Below are positions 40,850 through 51,335 of a DNA stretch of 64,000 bases, one piece after another. Under the pieces are notes generated by a model. The model ran no database searches and was not told the origin of the DNA. It saw nothing but the letters and a program-made list of their open reading frames with translations. The stretch comes from Athripsodes cinereus. Taxonomy: Eukaryota > Arthropoda > Insecta > Trichoptera > Leptoceridae. The translations under genes were made by a program, and so were the position numbers. Numbering within the stretch: the first letter of the stretch is position 1; each line of letters starts with the position of its first letter. Location of the stretch: positions 12,379,684 through 12,443,683 of the forward strand of contig OX388328.1 of assembly GCA_947579605.1 (NCBI GenBank), written 5' to 3'.

Positions 40850-41312
40850 TTGCATCACTTTGGATGATCATCCAGAGTGTCAGGGTCAAACCTGTTCATC
40901 GAAAGTGAACACGTCTGTTCACATTTGTTCATCCTATGCTTTCACTGCCATGTCAACACTCTCACTCATGTTGTATGTAGTTTGACGTATTTTCGTATAA
41001 AAATAATTAAACAAATTCAAAAATGATAAATAACACTTAAAATAAATTAATATAGCTCTCAACTGCATAATATTTTTGTACATGATTCTGACATTCAATA
41101 CAAATTCATAGAGAATTAAACAAATAATAAGATAAAACTTGTTTATGGTCGTTTCAGTGAAAGGACCTTTAATCAAAATTATGACGAGTGGTAATCTCTT
41201 TCCTCCGTCATCGCTAGTGATCACTGGCGATGAAACGCCTGTTCACACCTGTTCATCTTGGAGGATCATCCGGAGTGATCACGTGAACAAAATGTGAACG
41301 CCCCTTAACGGA
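40850..41312. mobile_element. PIF/Harbinger-like MITE, degraded
   Basis: The right end is AATGTGAACGCCCC with TTA beyond it. The left end GCATTCACATT pairs with it, then ATCACTTTGGATGATCATCC against GGATCATCCGGAGTGATCAC. The inverted right end GGGGCGTTCACATTTTG resembles the M2 end. The left target copy is not clean. Confidence 0.5.
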
Positions 41313-41471
41313 TGTGCATTGTAGAATACTTAAAAAACATTCAAAATGTCTCGTAACTGTTACATAGTTAATCCTTCTAAAATAACTGAAATTAAAGAAA
41401 CGTTTCATTTTACATAATTATTATTTTTGATAATTATATTGTTTTTTACATTCTTGCCGTGGATACATATA

Positions 41472-42149
41472 AGGGCCAATTCTGAATCTTAATGAACTAA
41501 CTAACTAAAAAGTTGATTAATATTAGTTATTATGTAGTATTCAGCATTAGTTATGAACTATAAACAACTATAAACTCGAGAACCACCAAGTGCAAACGGT
41601 AAAATCTATGGGACAAACTAATATTAGTCAGTGATGCCGCAATACAAAATTTTTTCACGTTCCGATTTACACTTCTGGCAACAATTTAATAGTTGTCGCG
41701 CGTGAAAATTGTGAAATGTCAGATTTGCCGATATATTTTGGCGTTCGTATTTGCGTCGGTGGTGGTGTAATTTTACAATTTATACATGCTAAGAGTTGCC
41801 CTAAAAATATAAATTTTTACTTTTAATTGAAAAAAACAACTTATAGCAATATTCTGCGGTAAAATGACAGAAACTAATAATATTCGCACATTAAAAGTCG
41901 CGAATAAAATTCTGCCAAATCCAACTTATTTTAGTCGTCTGCTGTCAACTAAAATTTCATTCTGAATACGAAATCCATAGATTCTCGAAATTTATAGTTG
42001 TACTAAGGTGTCAAAATGAACTAATGAACTAAATTAGTACGGAAAACTGTGAATACGAATTAGAACTAATTATCATGACTCGACTATCTTCTCACACTTA
42101 GTTGACTTAGTTAGTGCATCTAAACTATTTTATGATTCAGAATTGGCCA
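41472..42149. mobile_element. M3 element, copy 2, 678 bp
   Basis: AGGGCCAATTCTGAATC and GATTCAGAATTGGCCA are the ends, with TA at 41470-41471 and 42150-42151. It is collinear with 24241-24960, including GTTCCGATTTACACTTCTGG and GTCGCGAATAAAATTCTG. Confidence 0.8.
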
Positions 42150-42182
42150 TATTGTATTCTAAATATTTACCTAGTGTAATAT

Positions 42183-42735
42183 TTTATTTCGACTTCCATA
42201 ATTCAACAAGTTAGTAGTAATAACAAAAATAATTTATTTATACTTTACGTACATTGATTACAAAAAATTACATAAAACATAGGTAAACATTCAAGTTAGA
42301 TACAATCAATAAACAATAATTATAGAAATCTTTTTACTTAGCTCGAAAAAAACAATAATAGAAAAAAAAAACATGGCAACATCGTTACTGAACAAATAAA
42401 TTTATGCAATGGGCGAGTTAATCGCAGAAGCACGACATCTTCCAACTAACCCTTACAAGTCGATTTTTTTTATTTAATTGGTAATACATATTATAATCAA
42501 CTTTACTTTTCCAATTCCACAAATAAATAACTTTAAAAAATGTATACGCGGTTCCCTTTGTATATTAATTTTTTAGTTAATAAAAAAAATGTAGTAACTA
42601 CCTATTTACAATTCCACAAATAAATATTTCTAATTGTTTAACTATTATATAATAATCACACTATTATTAATTACATATGTTTTTTGTTCAGTTTAAAAAA
42701 GTTAAACAACTCGAAATATTTATATTTGTTTTTTA
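42183..42735 (-). mobile_element. M5 MITE with LINE 3'-end insertion
   Basis: CGACTTCCATAATTCAACAA begins the copy. After the insertion it continues GTCGATTTTTTTTATT, CCAATTCCACAAATAAATA and GTTTAACTATTATATAATA, matching the inverted interior of other M5 copies. Confidence 0.65.
42212..42454 (-). mobile_element. LINE 3' end inserted in M5
   Basis: ACAAGT is repeated at 42206-42211 and 42455-42460. It contains the inverted block GGGCGAGTTAATCGC with CATCTTCCAACTAACCC. The AT-rich 3' UTR lies to the left. Confidence 0.6.
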
Positions 42736-42905
42736 TAACATCCTGTACTTTTATCCTTCTCCCAGCAAGGTATCACTATAATGCTGACTCAATGTACCCG
42801 ACGATGACCTGGTAAAACAGACATGCATACACTACATACGCACAACCAAACTTATCTGACACGAAAACTATATCCTATACTTATGTAGGTATAATTACTT
42901 ACAAT

Positions 42906-43130
42906 ACTATACTATACCCTCACGCCGTGTCCCAGGTGGGGTAGGCAGAGAGAACGGAACGCCATATAGATCTATCCTTACATACCTCCTTCGCATCCTG
43001 TACATTCATACAGTTTCACATACATGCACGCCGATTTCTCTCACTCAACACGCGGCCGTCCTTAAAAAATTGATCCACGTGATCAATTCACGTGGTTTTT
43101 TGACGTATGCGCTTCCTCACTTACAAGACA
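42906..43130 (-). mobile_element. RTE-TATAG 3' end
   Basis: TACTATACTATACCCTCACG is the inverted tail. The S-V-L-S-A-Y-P-T-W-D-T block and the D-Q-I-x-K-D-G-R-V-L-S block follow. A local inverted repeat ATCCACGTGATC/AATTCACGTGG replaces the W-L-D-H-V-D codons. It ends near GAGGAAGCGCAT. Confidence 0.8.
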
Positions 43131-43204
43131 TTAGGTAATACATATAAAAGTTATATAAGCATTAGGTATATAATTATATTAAAATAATGAATATTACTAA
43201 ATTT

Positions 43205-43345
43205 AAAGCGACAGCAATGAGGTTTGCCACCCATCCTGAATGTCTTGATTTTATATTGGCGCGAAGAGGACAGTTTGCATGTTTCTTACATGCAGCTGAT
43301 CTTCTGGCTACCCCACTTGTGGGATATGCCGTGACGGTATAGATA
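43205..43345 (+). mobile_element. SINE-T 3' half
   Basis: It is very similar to 38040-38172: GTTTGCCACCCATCCTGAAT, GCGCGAAGAGGACAGTTTGC, CTACCCCACTTGTGGG and GTGACGGTATAGATAG. Confidence 0.85.
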
Positions 43346-43369
43346 GTAGTAGTAATATTACTAAATTTC

Positions 43370-43485
43370 TTGGGTTAGTCGAAAAAAACGTGCCTCTGCG
43401 ATAAACTCGCCCTCTGTTTTTAATATTATCATGTGTAATTATTGTTTGCAATCAATGTACAGTCAAGAATAAATTAATAAGTTTT
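43370..43485 (+). mobile_element. LINE 3' end (GCGATAAACTCGCCC motif)
   Basis: GGGTTAGTCGAAAAAAACG and GCGATAAACTCGCCCTCTG are followed by an AT-rich end with GAATAAATTAATAAG. Confidence 0.5.
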
Positions 43486-44089
43486 TATTCACTATGCCAT
43501 TGTTTTGTTAATTAAAATCCTTTCTAAAACTGTGTCTCTCTGCACGGTTCAAAAGAGGTTTCTACACATCTACCTACATTCGTTTTAAATAGGTACAATC
43601 AATATTTTACGCAAGACGTCGAAATTGAAATTTTTTTTTAAATATAAAAATCGCTGATTACCCAAATTATTATAGTAAATACAGTAATGGTTTAGTAAGA
43701 TCGACTATAATAAAAGCTTTCCGTAAACTTTTCTTGCTTGATCATGATGGATCTAAAAGATCTATATTATACAATTGATACAGAAACGTGATGATCTAAG
43801 TAAAGTGTAACAATATTAAGTTGGTAGTGTTGGTACTTAGCTTTTGAGATAGGTTTTATTGTAGCTACTTTTGTTGATGATAATGATAATAATGATCCAC
43901 AACAGGCGTCAGTCGCACGTTGGCATCACTCTGGACACTCGACGCCGTGAGGAGCAATGATCTATGGATCATTTCATAACACATATTCTCAAATATTTAA
44001 TTTATTAATAAATTCATCTTTATATTTTCCATAAAAATTTGAAACTTATTGATAAACACCTGAAGACGAACTTATTGCTAAAACAATTG
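43486..44089. other. No gene seen
   Basis: CTGAAGACGAAC...TTGCGAAA at 44059-44094 resembles the hammerhead-type motif but lacks a stem III partner. Otherwise unassigned. Confidence 0.35.
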
Positions 44090-44563
44090 CGAAATAAATA
44101 AAACAAATGTTTTATTCTACTACTTGATTTATTTGACGAGAGAGACGTCTTTCGTCTATTTCATCATCATCATCATCGCCCTCAACGCTCCTCTCGAGAG
44201 CACAGGGCAGAAACCAGCCTCCTCCATTCAGAGCGTATCTGTGCCAATTGCGTCACCTCTTCCCACGACATTCCTTGCGCTCTGATATCGTTGTCATAGG
44301 AACGGTGTATTGTGAAAGAGGGACGCCCGGGCCTACGGAACCCCTGCGGACGGAAGAACAGTGCTTTTTTTGGCCAACTATCATTGGGTATTCTCAAAAC
44401 ATGTCCCAGCCAGGACCATTGTCTCTCTTGTATTACGGAGATTGTATTCGTCTTTTTAGGACATAGTTAATCAATCATTTGACAATTTCCTAACAAGACG
44501 AAAGACGTCTCTCTCGTCAAATAAATCAAATAGTAGAATAAAACATTTGTTTTATTTATTTAA
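44090..44563. mobile_element. Foldback arms split by RTE-GAT
   Basis: The left arm (44092-44158) and right arm (44492-44560) are inverted copies: AAACAAATGTTTTATTCTAC, GATTTATTTGACGAGAGAG and ACGTCTTTCGTC, against GACGAAAGACGT and CTCTCTCGTCAAATAAATC. RTE-GAT occupies most of the loop. Confidence 0.75.
44165..44463 (-). mobile_element. RTE-GAT fragment
   Basis: The minus-strand frame reads M-R-I-P-N-D-S-W-P-K-K-A, R-P-G-R-P-S-F-T-I, D-N-D-I-R-A-Q-G-M-S-W-E-E-V, S-E-W-R-R-L-V-S-A-L-C-S-R-E-E-R, stop, then (GAT)n (44163-44180 inverted). It is the clearest coding copy of the family and only about 90 codons long. Confidence 0.8.
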
Positions 44564-44566
44564 TTA

Positions 44567-45101
44567 TGGAATTCTACTACCTAAACACCGACAAAGCGAA
44601 TAGAGCTAAAAAAATGTCTTATATAGAGTATTTGGATTAGTTGGTAGAGATCGTGCCCTTGTAATAAACTCACCCTCTGTATATTGATTATATCTAAGTA
44701 ATTTGAATCCATTTTTCTATAAAATTTTATATATTGTGACCAATTTACAGTATCTAAAGAATGAATAAATAAATTTTACAAGTCAATTGTGCTTTTTACT
44801 CAAAAGATTTTTTGAAAATATTATTATCGTAAATCTTATAAATTTTCCTAGTTTTAGAGTATTTTTCTTGAAGTTAAAGCACCATACCATGCATCTCTGG
44901 GATCGCATTGGCCAAAAACTATGTTTCCTATTTTAGTCAAAGTCCAATGAGAGTTGTTGACAAACAAACACTGTTTTTTTTTTCGATCTCAAGACATCCC
45001 GACAACCCAAATGGCGCTCTTTAATAATAAATACACTATTTCAATGACAACAAATTGTACCAAAGTATTCACTGTGTCGGTGTTTATGTAGTAGAATTCC
45101 A
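44567..45101. mobile_element. MITE with 27-bp inverted ends, TA target
   Basis: The ends are TGGAATTCTACTAC then TAAACACCGACA, inverted at 45075-45101 with one mismatch. TA at 44565-44566 and 45102-45103 flanks it. Inside, 44640-44700 carries a diverged LINE 3'-end block (TTGGTAGAGATCGTG, AATAAACTCACCCTCTG). Confidence 0.75.
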
Positions 45102-45129
45102 TAATAAAATTTTTAAAAAAATAGTACTT

Positions 45130-45500
45130 TTTTATTGAGAGAATCGCCTTTCGTCTTCTTCTTCTTCTCTTCTTCCTAGCCTACTCCCGTCCACTCCTGG
45201 ACGAAGGCCTCCTACATCGCCTTCCACGCCGCTCTACCTTGGGCTCTTATTTTATAATGCGGCATCTTGGTTGTTGTTTTGGAGGGTTTGTTGGCGTTAC
45301 CTCACCACGCTTGCCATGCGGGTTGGTGAGTCGCAGTATCCTGGAGGTTCGGGTGTTTTGTGAACTTTTCCGGATTTTAATTGGTGCAGCTGCTGCCCTA
45401 CATCATGGAACCATATCACATCATATTTGGTACGGTGGTATGGGGATTTTCGAGGTTGCCTTCCTGGGGGAAAAGCTGACACAGGTATTTCCTCCTGTGT
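45130..45500 (-). mobile_element. LINE C-terminal end with AAG-type tail
   Basis: CTTCTTCTTCTCTTCTTCC is the inverted tail. The minus strand then gives an E-A-F-V-Q-E-W-T-G-V-G end and P-E-P-P-G-Y-C-D-S-P-T-R-M-A-S. The upstream part, with C-rich codons, is not identifiable. Confidence 0.45.
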
Positions 45501-46134
45501 AGATGTTACAGTTATACCGCTGCTACTCGGTCGCCAGAGCCTCGTTAGTTGTCTAGCAGGGAATACCACGTGCAGGTGAGGTTGACATTTGGGTTGGCTA
45601 GGTGTTATTTGTCATCACCCCATTATCCCCCATCCTTTCGTCTTATATGGACATTATCAAACTCTATCATTAAAAAAAAACAACAACTTAATAGGAAACA
45701 ACATTTGTCACAGAGTAGTTAAAAATGTTAAAGAAAGAGGTGAAATTTTATATACAAAGTTATGTAATTGGTGCAGAGTTCCAGAACTTTGGACAAATTA
45801 GGCTTTTAATATTGTGCAAATAAAAACAAAAAATATTTAAAAGAAAAATAGTAACATTTTGAGAACCACTGCAACCGGCTAGGTACTGATCGTCTGCATA
45901 ACAAATAAAATAGATCTTTTTAGAAGATTTAAGTAGACTTTGGTGGCTACTAGTTGCTACTGTAGGTAAGTACTGCTAACTATCTACTTCCCAATAATAA
46001 TGATTTGATACCAGAGATAGTAGATTTATATACAGTCCATGGTCACAAAATAAAAATCACTTTATTTTTACTAACACTGCTAGTATATACTTTTCATATT
46101 TACTTATTTAGTAAGAACGCTGTGAATAGTTTAA
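45501..46134. other. Unassigned; hAT-like end at 45871
   Basis: TTTTGAGAACCACTG ending at 45871 looks like the right terminus of a hAT element (inverted CAGTGGTTCTCAA). No partner end was found, and the preceding open frame is not recognisable as transposase. Confidence 0.35.
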
Positions 46135-46640
46135 TACCTAAGAGTCTGTCAATCAAGATCTTAGAAAACTGGGAGTAGATGACAGGCTCAAATATAGCAT
46201 GCAGAAGGCCGTTCTCCTATCATACACCAGCAGGGTTACTCTTGACAAAACTAAACACGATCTTAATCTAGACTTGATCTTGATCATACGACGCACGAAG
46301 GGACTATGGTCAAAAACACCGCGCTACCGCTAACGCGCGATCGGTTTGCATGTTTTTTTGGCCAATAGTCACTTCGTGCGTCATATGATCAAGATCAAGA
46401 CTAGATTAAGATCGTGTTTAGTTTTGTCAAGAGTAGCCCTGCAGGATAGTTAGAAAGTTTTTGTCCCTGTAGCTCTGTAAGTGATCTCCCATGATTGTAC
46501 TATTTTCATTGGACGTTATGGAAGAATCAACTCGAATAATGTTGAGGTTCTACATTTTGATTATAGATTTATTTAAATATTTTATTTTTAGATTTATTTA
46601 AATATTTAAGCATCAGGATAATATTGTTAATATCCAAATT
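46135..46640 (+). mobile_element. LINE C-terminal end interrupted by M1
   Basis: It is homologous to 25570-26060 in opposite orientation: CTGGGAGTAGATGACAGGCT and TAGCATGCAGAAGGCCG before the insertion, TTTTTGTCCCTGTAGCTCTG and TGATCTCCCATGATTG after it. Confidence 0.75.
46231..46441. mobile_element. M1 palindromic MITE, intact copy
   Basis: It begins CAGGGTTACTCTTGACAAA and ends with the inverted sequence finishing GAGTAGCCCTG. Arms of about 85 bases include GATCTTGATCATACGACGC. CAG is present on both sides (46228-46230 and 46442-46444) and once in the empty paralogue near 25828. Confidence 0.9.
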
Positions 46641-47424
46641 CCTGCTAAGTCCCCATTACTAGTTTACCCTGTCTCACCTAATGTTATACCTACCAATGCC
46701 ACTCCCCACTCTTCTACTTCAATCCCTGCACCCACCCCTCCCTCCCCCCTCTGTGACCACCTTCATTTTTTGTAAAGCACATTATACTGATTCAGTACTC
46801 TTGAGAATGTCCATTGAAGTGGGCGAAAACGATAGAGTTTAAATAAATATAGTGAAAATTTAAGTGTTTTAATTTTTAATAAATTATTGAATATGAATTT
46901 TCACAGTGTGAACACAAACACCCTTCAAAAATCAATTTTATTTTTATCATTATTTGAGGTTATATTTAACATTTCACAGGTAAATTTATGTTATATTCAA
47001 AGTATAGACTCCAATGTTATTATTATGTTTAATAAATAAAAATAAACACATAAAAGATCACCACAGAATCTTTTCTGTCTCAATCTAAGCAAAAAAAATC
47101 CTGTATGATAGTGCCAAGCCAATTTTTATGTAAAATATTCTAAATATCGATTTTATCATATTAATATTGTGACCAGGGAGTGTACAATGTACATTGTACA
47201 TGTCTGTATCTTGTAGAGGAAGTAAGGAGGTTATATAGTGATCTCGTAGTGGAGACCATTGGTCCATAACACCAATAATGGATAACATTATATTATTATT
47301 ATTACTATAATCTATACGAAGTACTATCCTCAGAATTAATGACAATCATGAAGATTGGTATCATTATTATTTTATACTAGGCTTAATAAAACATAGTTTC
47401 ACTCTATAATATTTCTGGTGAATA
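46641..47424. other. No gene seen
   Basis: C-rich segment at 46715-46760 (CCCACCCCTCCCTCC). GAAGTGGGCGAAAACG near 46815 is a weak version of the CTGANGA...CGAAA motif. No coding signal. Confidence 0.3.
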
Positions 47425-47590
47425 ATTTTACATCTTAAATTCAGCAGAGATGAGGTTTGCCACCCATCCTGAATGTCTTGATTATATTTGGCAATGAGAG
47501 GACAGCTTGCATGTTTATTGAATGCAGCTGGTCTGCTGGCTACCCCACTTGTGGGATGTGCCGTGATGGTAAAGTAGTAGGTAGTAGTAG
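47425..47590 (+). mobile_element. SINE-T 3' two thirds
   Basis: ATGAGGTTTGCCACCCATCC, GAGAGGACAGCTTGCATG, GCTGGTCTGCTGGCTACC and GTGGGATGTGCCGTGATGG are present. The tail is GTAGTAG-like. Confidence 0.8.
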
Positions 47591-47737
47591 CAGTATTCTA
47601 TATTTCACCATTGGCCTAATAGACTGGTAACGTAGTACAATTTTTCTCAAAAACTATGTGCCTAAATTAACAAGCATGATAATATTATGCTGTTTTACTC
47701 CATGCCATAAAGAATTTTAATGTTATGAAGTAAAACA

Positions 47738-47770
47738 GACCATTGGCATCTGATGCCAATGGTCTTTTTT
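47738..47770. repeat. Perfect hairpin followed by T run
   Basis: GACCATTGGCATC and GATGCCAATGGTC are separated by a single T, then TTTTTT. AGTAAAACA just upstream also pairs with TGTTTTACT at 47689-47697, so a larger structured element is likely. Confidence 0.75.
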
Positions 47771-47989
47771 CTATCAATGCTCACAAATTAAGTAGTTTGT
47801 TTTGAAAATTGGAAAAGATTTGTAGATTTGATCCCTCAATGCTGACTTCGAGTCCAGTCTTGGATCAAATAATAGCCTCTAGATTGACTGGGTGTTAATG
47901 GCGTCCTTAAAATATTCTGGGTTAAGTGAAAGGAACAAGCCCCTCTTGATGCTGATTCCAATAATGTTAAAATGACATTAAAAAATACA

Positions 47990-48785
47990 TCAATGAATTC
48001 ATCAAATGTAGAGAGTCTCTACGACCCTCCTTCACAATGCACCGTTATTGTGATAGTATACTCACAATAGAGCTTGAAAAATTAATTCAATTTGTGCAAA
48101 TTGCAATTCTAAATGCAAGAGACCAATTTCTACACTGCGTCCCTGTAGTCGTCCGAGTAGAACGTTTAGAGGTGAAAATAAGAAAAATATATGCACAGTT
48201 TTTGGTCAGCAGCATTACACATATTTCGGAGAGACCCAATTCAATAACCTGCCATTAGACGTGAGAAAGACTGCAAGAGGCGACGAACTTATAAAAATAA
48301 TAAAGAAGCGCTACAAGCCGTATAAGACGGGATAACACTTTCAGCGACAATTTTGAGATTCGGGCTCATGATGTCATCATTGAGCACTGAATCGCATAAA
48401 AGTGATGTATTTCTGTGTATGTGTGTTTGTGTTAATGTTGATGAGAGGAAAATTGATCCAACTGATTTGTATATTGTTTTGACGTTGTGAATAGGTAATT
48501 GTATTGGTTTAATTTTGTATTGTGCTGGTAAATTTTGTTGAACGTTTGATGAAAGTACATGAGAACTGAAAGTTTGCTATTTGTAACAAATTCTTATATG
48601 TGTATTAATATTTCTAGCTGATTCTTATATGTGTGTTAATGTTATAATTGAAATCCGACCCTCCGCACAAGCATTTAGTTGCTTATGGAGGGAGCATTTT
48701 TACTGTGTGTTTTATTGTTTTATTAATGTAATATCAATGTATACCTACTGTGTATTTATGAATAAAATAAATATATTTAAAAAAA
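47990..48785 (+). mobile_element. Jockey-like LINE 3' end with poly(A)
   Basis: Degraded coding at 48037-48340 shows a shifted L-P-L-D-V-R-K-T-A-R-G-D-E-L-I-K-I-I-K-K-R-Y near 48252-48330, then stop. A 440-base 3' UTR with two similar ATTCTTATATGTGT segments (48590 and 48621) leads to AATAAA at 48761 and an A-rich end. Confidence 0.55.
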
Positions 48786-49108
48786 ATATATATATATATT
48801 TATAATGGAAATTACAGTGCGTATACACTTGCAGGTAGGCAGAGAGTAAATAAGAAGGTACCTTATGAACTTATTGAATTATAGTGTCATAAAATCTTGC
48901 GGTGAATTATATTATTATTGATCACGAAACGACGCTATACTACTTGTGACGATAATACAATAACAATAAATTGAGGTAGACAGCGCAGACACCTACTGCT
49001 AATATATTTATTATTGTCTCCGGAAACTCATTGTTGGTCACGTACTTATTTATTATTATTATTATTGGTGGTTTAAAATAATAAGTTTTCTGTAAATAAA
49101 TAAATAAA
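48786..49108. other. No gene seen
   Basis: (AT)n near 48787, ATT repeats near 49050 and AAAT repeats near 49098. Otherwise unassigned. Confidence 0.3.
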
Positions 49109-49279
49109 TCATCATCATCTCGCCCTCAACGCTCCTCTCGGGAGCACAGGGCAGAAACCAGCCTCCACCATTCAGAGCGTCTCTGCGCCAATTGCGTCAC
49201 CTCTTTCCACGATATTCCCTGCGCTCTGATATCGTTGTCATAGGAACGGTGCATTGTGAAAGAGGGACGCCCGGGCCCT
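49109..49279 (-). mobile_element. RTE-GAT 3' end
   Basis: ATCATCATCATCTCGCCCTC is the inverted tail and stop region, and S-E-W-W-R-L-V-S-A-L-C-S-R-E-E follows on the minus strand. It is cut at the G-R-P codons (CGCCCGGGCCC). Confidence 0.8.
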
Positions 49280-49432
49280 AAATATAAGTTGCATATTAAA
49301 TAAATTTATGACACAATAAATGAATGAAGCATAATGTGACCAAGCTGTGACAGAATAGGTATTACACTCTTTTCTAAAAATCTTCGAATGTCCTGTAAAG
49401 GTTCGTGAAACGTCTACGCTGCTATCATACTA

Positions 49433-49600
49433 TAGATAGTCAGACTGTCACCAGCTTCAGAAGCAAATTAAAAACTGAACTCTTCACTGGCGCCCTTGAG
49501 ACGGTCTAGGGACTGTTAAACGGCGTCAAAAATATATCATTGAGATGGTCACGGATCATTAAACGGCGCCACATATAAATAGTCCGATTATTATTATTAT
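49433..49600 (+). mobile_element. CR1-like LINE terminal fragment with ATT tail
   Basis: GATAGTCAGACTGTCACCAG to GACGGTCTAGGGACTGTTAA matches 31060-31150. The tail is (ATT)n at 49590-49602. Confidence 0.7.
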
Positions 49601-49604
49601 TATT

Positions 49605-50090
49605 CAAAATCATCACGACATGTCCCAAGAGTGGAATACGCAGCAGACCAGCCGCATGTAAAATCTTAACATGCGAGCTGACTTCTCCGCACCAAAAAAA
49701 ATTAAGAGATTAATTGAAAAAAAAACACAGTATGTAGTTAACCTCCAAATGACTTGTAGTGAGTATTCGGAGACTCATGACTCGAGAGTTCAGAGTCGAG
49801 AGTCTCCGAATACTAGAACGCGAAGTTAATAAAAGTCATTTGGAAGTTAACTACATACTGTGGTTTTTTCAATTTATCTTGAAATGGACTTCCAACAAGT
49901 ACCTTTGGTCAATAACATCGAAATATAAAAAAAAACTAAGACATTGTCGATGGGTGGCAAACCTCATCGTTGCATCGTTGTTGCGTCGAATTTAAAATCA
50001 GTATCTTAAATTCGGCAACGATGAGAATTGTTCTTTTATTTTTCGAACGCCTGCCTTTCTCAGGACACTCGAAAACTTGCGCTCAAGCGT
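49605..50090 (-). mobile_element. SINE-T pieces around a palindrome
   Basis: CATCACGACATGTCCCAAG and CAGCAGACCAGCCGCATG (49608-49670) form the 3' part. ATGGGTGGCAAACCTCATCG and CGCCTGCCTTTCTCAGG (49950-50075) form the centre and head. Confidence 0.6.
49712..49879. mobile_element. Palindromic MITE, about 168 bp
   Basis: TTAATTGAAAAA...ACACAGTATGTAGTTAAC at the left mirrors GTTAACTACATACTGTGG...TTTTTTCAATTT at the right. TATTCGGAGACTC pairs with GAGTCTCCGAATA near the centre. Confidence 0.75.
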
Positions 50091-51239
50091 TGATAGGCAT
50101 GATGATGGTGATCCGAAAAATTCGAGCAGATTGTATGATATTATTTTTGTATATCACAAAAAAATTATGATTACTATTAAACTCATGAGTTGGGTGATTA
50201 AAATGGGGTAATCTACTGACATAATGAAATATTACGACACAAAACAATTCCAACGGACACCTTTATACTTAAACACTATAAACTTAAATCCGATCTCAAA
50301 ATTATTATTATCAGTGCTGGTTTAAGGAGGATTAAAATGATGCAATTGCCCACGATATTGTTTGTATAAACACTGTAATTGGCCTTATTTTTTGTAACTA
50401 TGATTTAAGTTACTTATGTATTATGTGCTGTTGTGTTTAAATTAATAAATAAATAAGAATAAAATAAATAAATAGGATATTTATTATGAAAATAACTGAT
50501 TCTTTTAATGAATTTAATAAATTCGTTTTATAAAGGATGTGTAAACATTACTAAGGAACTCCATTTTTTCAGATTTTCAGTGTGATCATTTTTTTCAGCA
50601 AAGTTAGGAAGGTATGTATGTAAGATTTAAAAAGTTAATTAGGTACATAATTACAAAATATGAAGTTTTTAATCATTGTTAATTGATTAAATAAATACTT
50701 ACTAATACGTGAAAATTAACATTCTTGTCATTTTGTTACGGCATTATTATATTTTCACTTATTTTAAAGGTTACAATTTAGAGGTTACAGTTACAATACA
50801 AAAAAACTATGTTACAATTTCTAGACATTTAATAAAATTTTTGACTTGAATTTCTAAGCTCGACATTGGTGTAAGAACACTGAAATCGCGTATTTTAGCG
50901 TATTTTAAATATTCATGTTACAAATAAACATAGAAATTCAAATTAAAAAAGTTTAAAAATTATTATTTTCATTTACATCACCTAAATCCGGCCCCGTGTT
51001 CAATTACACTGTAACATGTAAAAAAACGATAACATCCGACTTTTTAGGGCCGTTTTTTGATGTAATTGTTTTTTTTTTATAGTTATTATTATTATTAAAG
51101 TGTACGTATATTGAAAGTAAAAAGGATGAGGAAACACTATCGCAGCGCCATGTTTTTAATAATTTTAATGACAGTTTTAATGCCTGAGGGTGGAGTAGAA
51201 AGCTAAAGTATTAAACTGATTTTTCTTAGTAATATTATT
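50091..51239. other. AT-rich, LINE 3'-end trace, no gene seen
   Basis: CTGTAATTGGCCTTATTTTT and AATAAATAAATAAGAATAAA (50375-50470) look like a LINE 3' end related to 28735. The rest is unassigned. Confidence 0.35.
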
Positions 51240-51312
51240 AATATCCCTGTAACCAATCGGTGTCTCACTCTTTGCTGTAAGTTTTCGAGTGTCCTGTAAA
51301 AGTCAATGTGTT
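51240..51312 (+). mobile_element. SINE-T head fragment
   Basis: GTGTCTCACTCTTTGCTG and TTTTCGAGTGTCCTGTAAAA match the SINE-T head. Confidence 0.55.
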
Positions 51313-51335
51313 TTATTTGTATTGTTTTAACTATT

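Noticed and set aside
47738..47770. Bacterial-type intrinsic terminator
   Set aside because: The hairpin plus T run fits the form, but the window is eukaryotic with no operon. A one-base loop is more like a repeat-derived palindrome.
49759..49995. 78-codon open frame across the palindrome
   Set aside because: The frame arises from an inverted-repeat element and SINE-T sequence.
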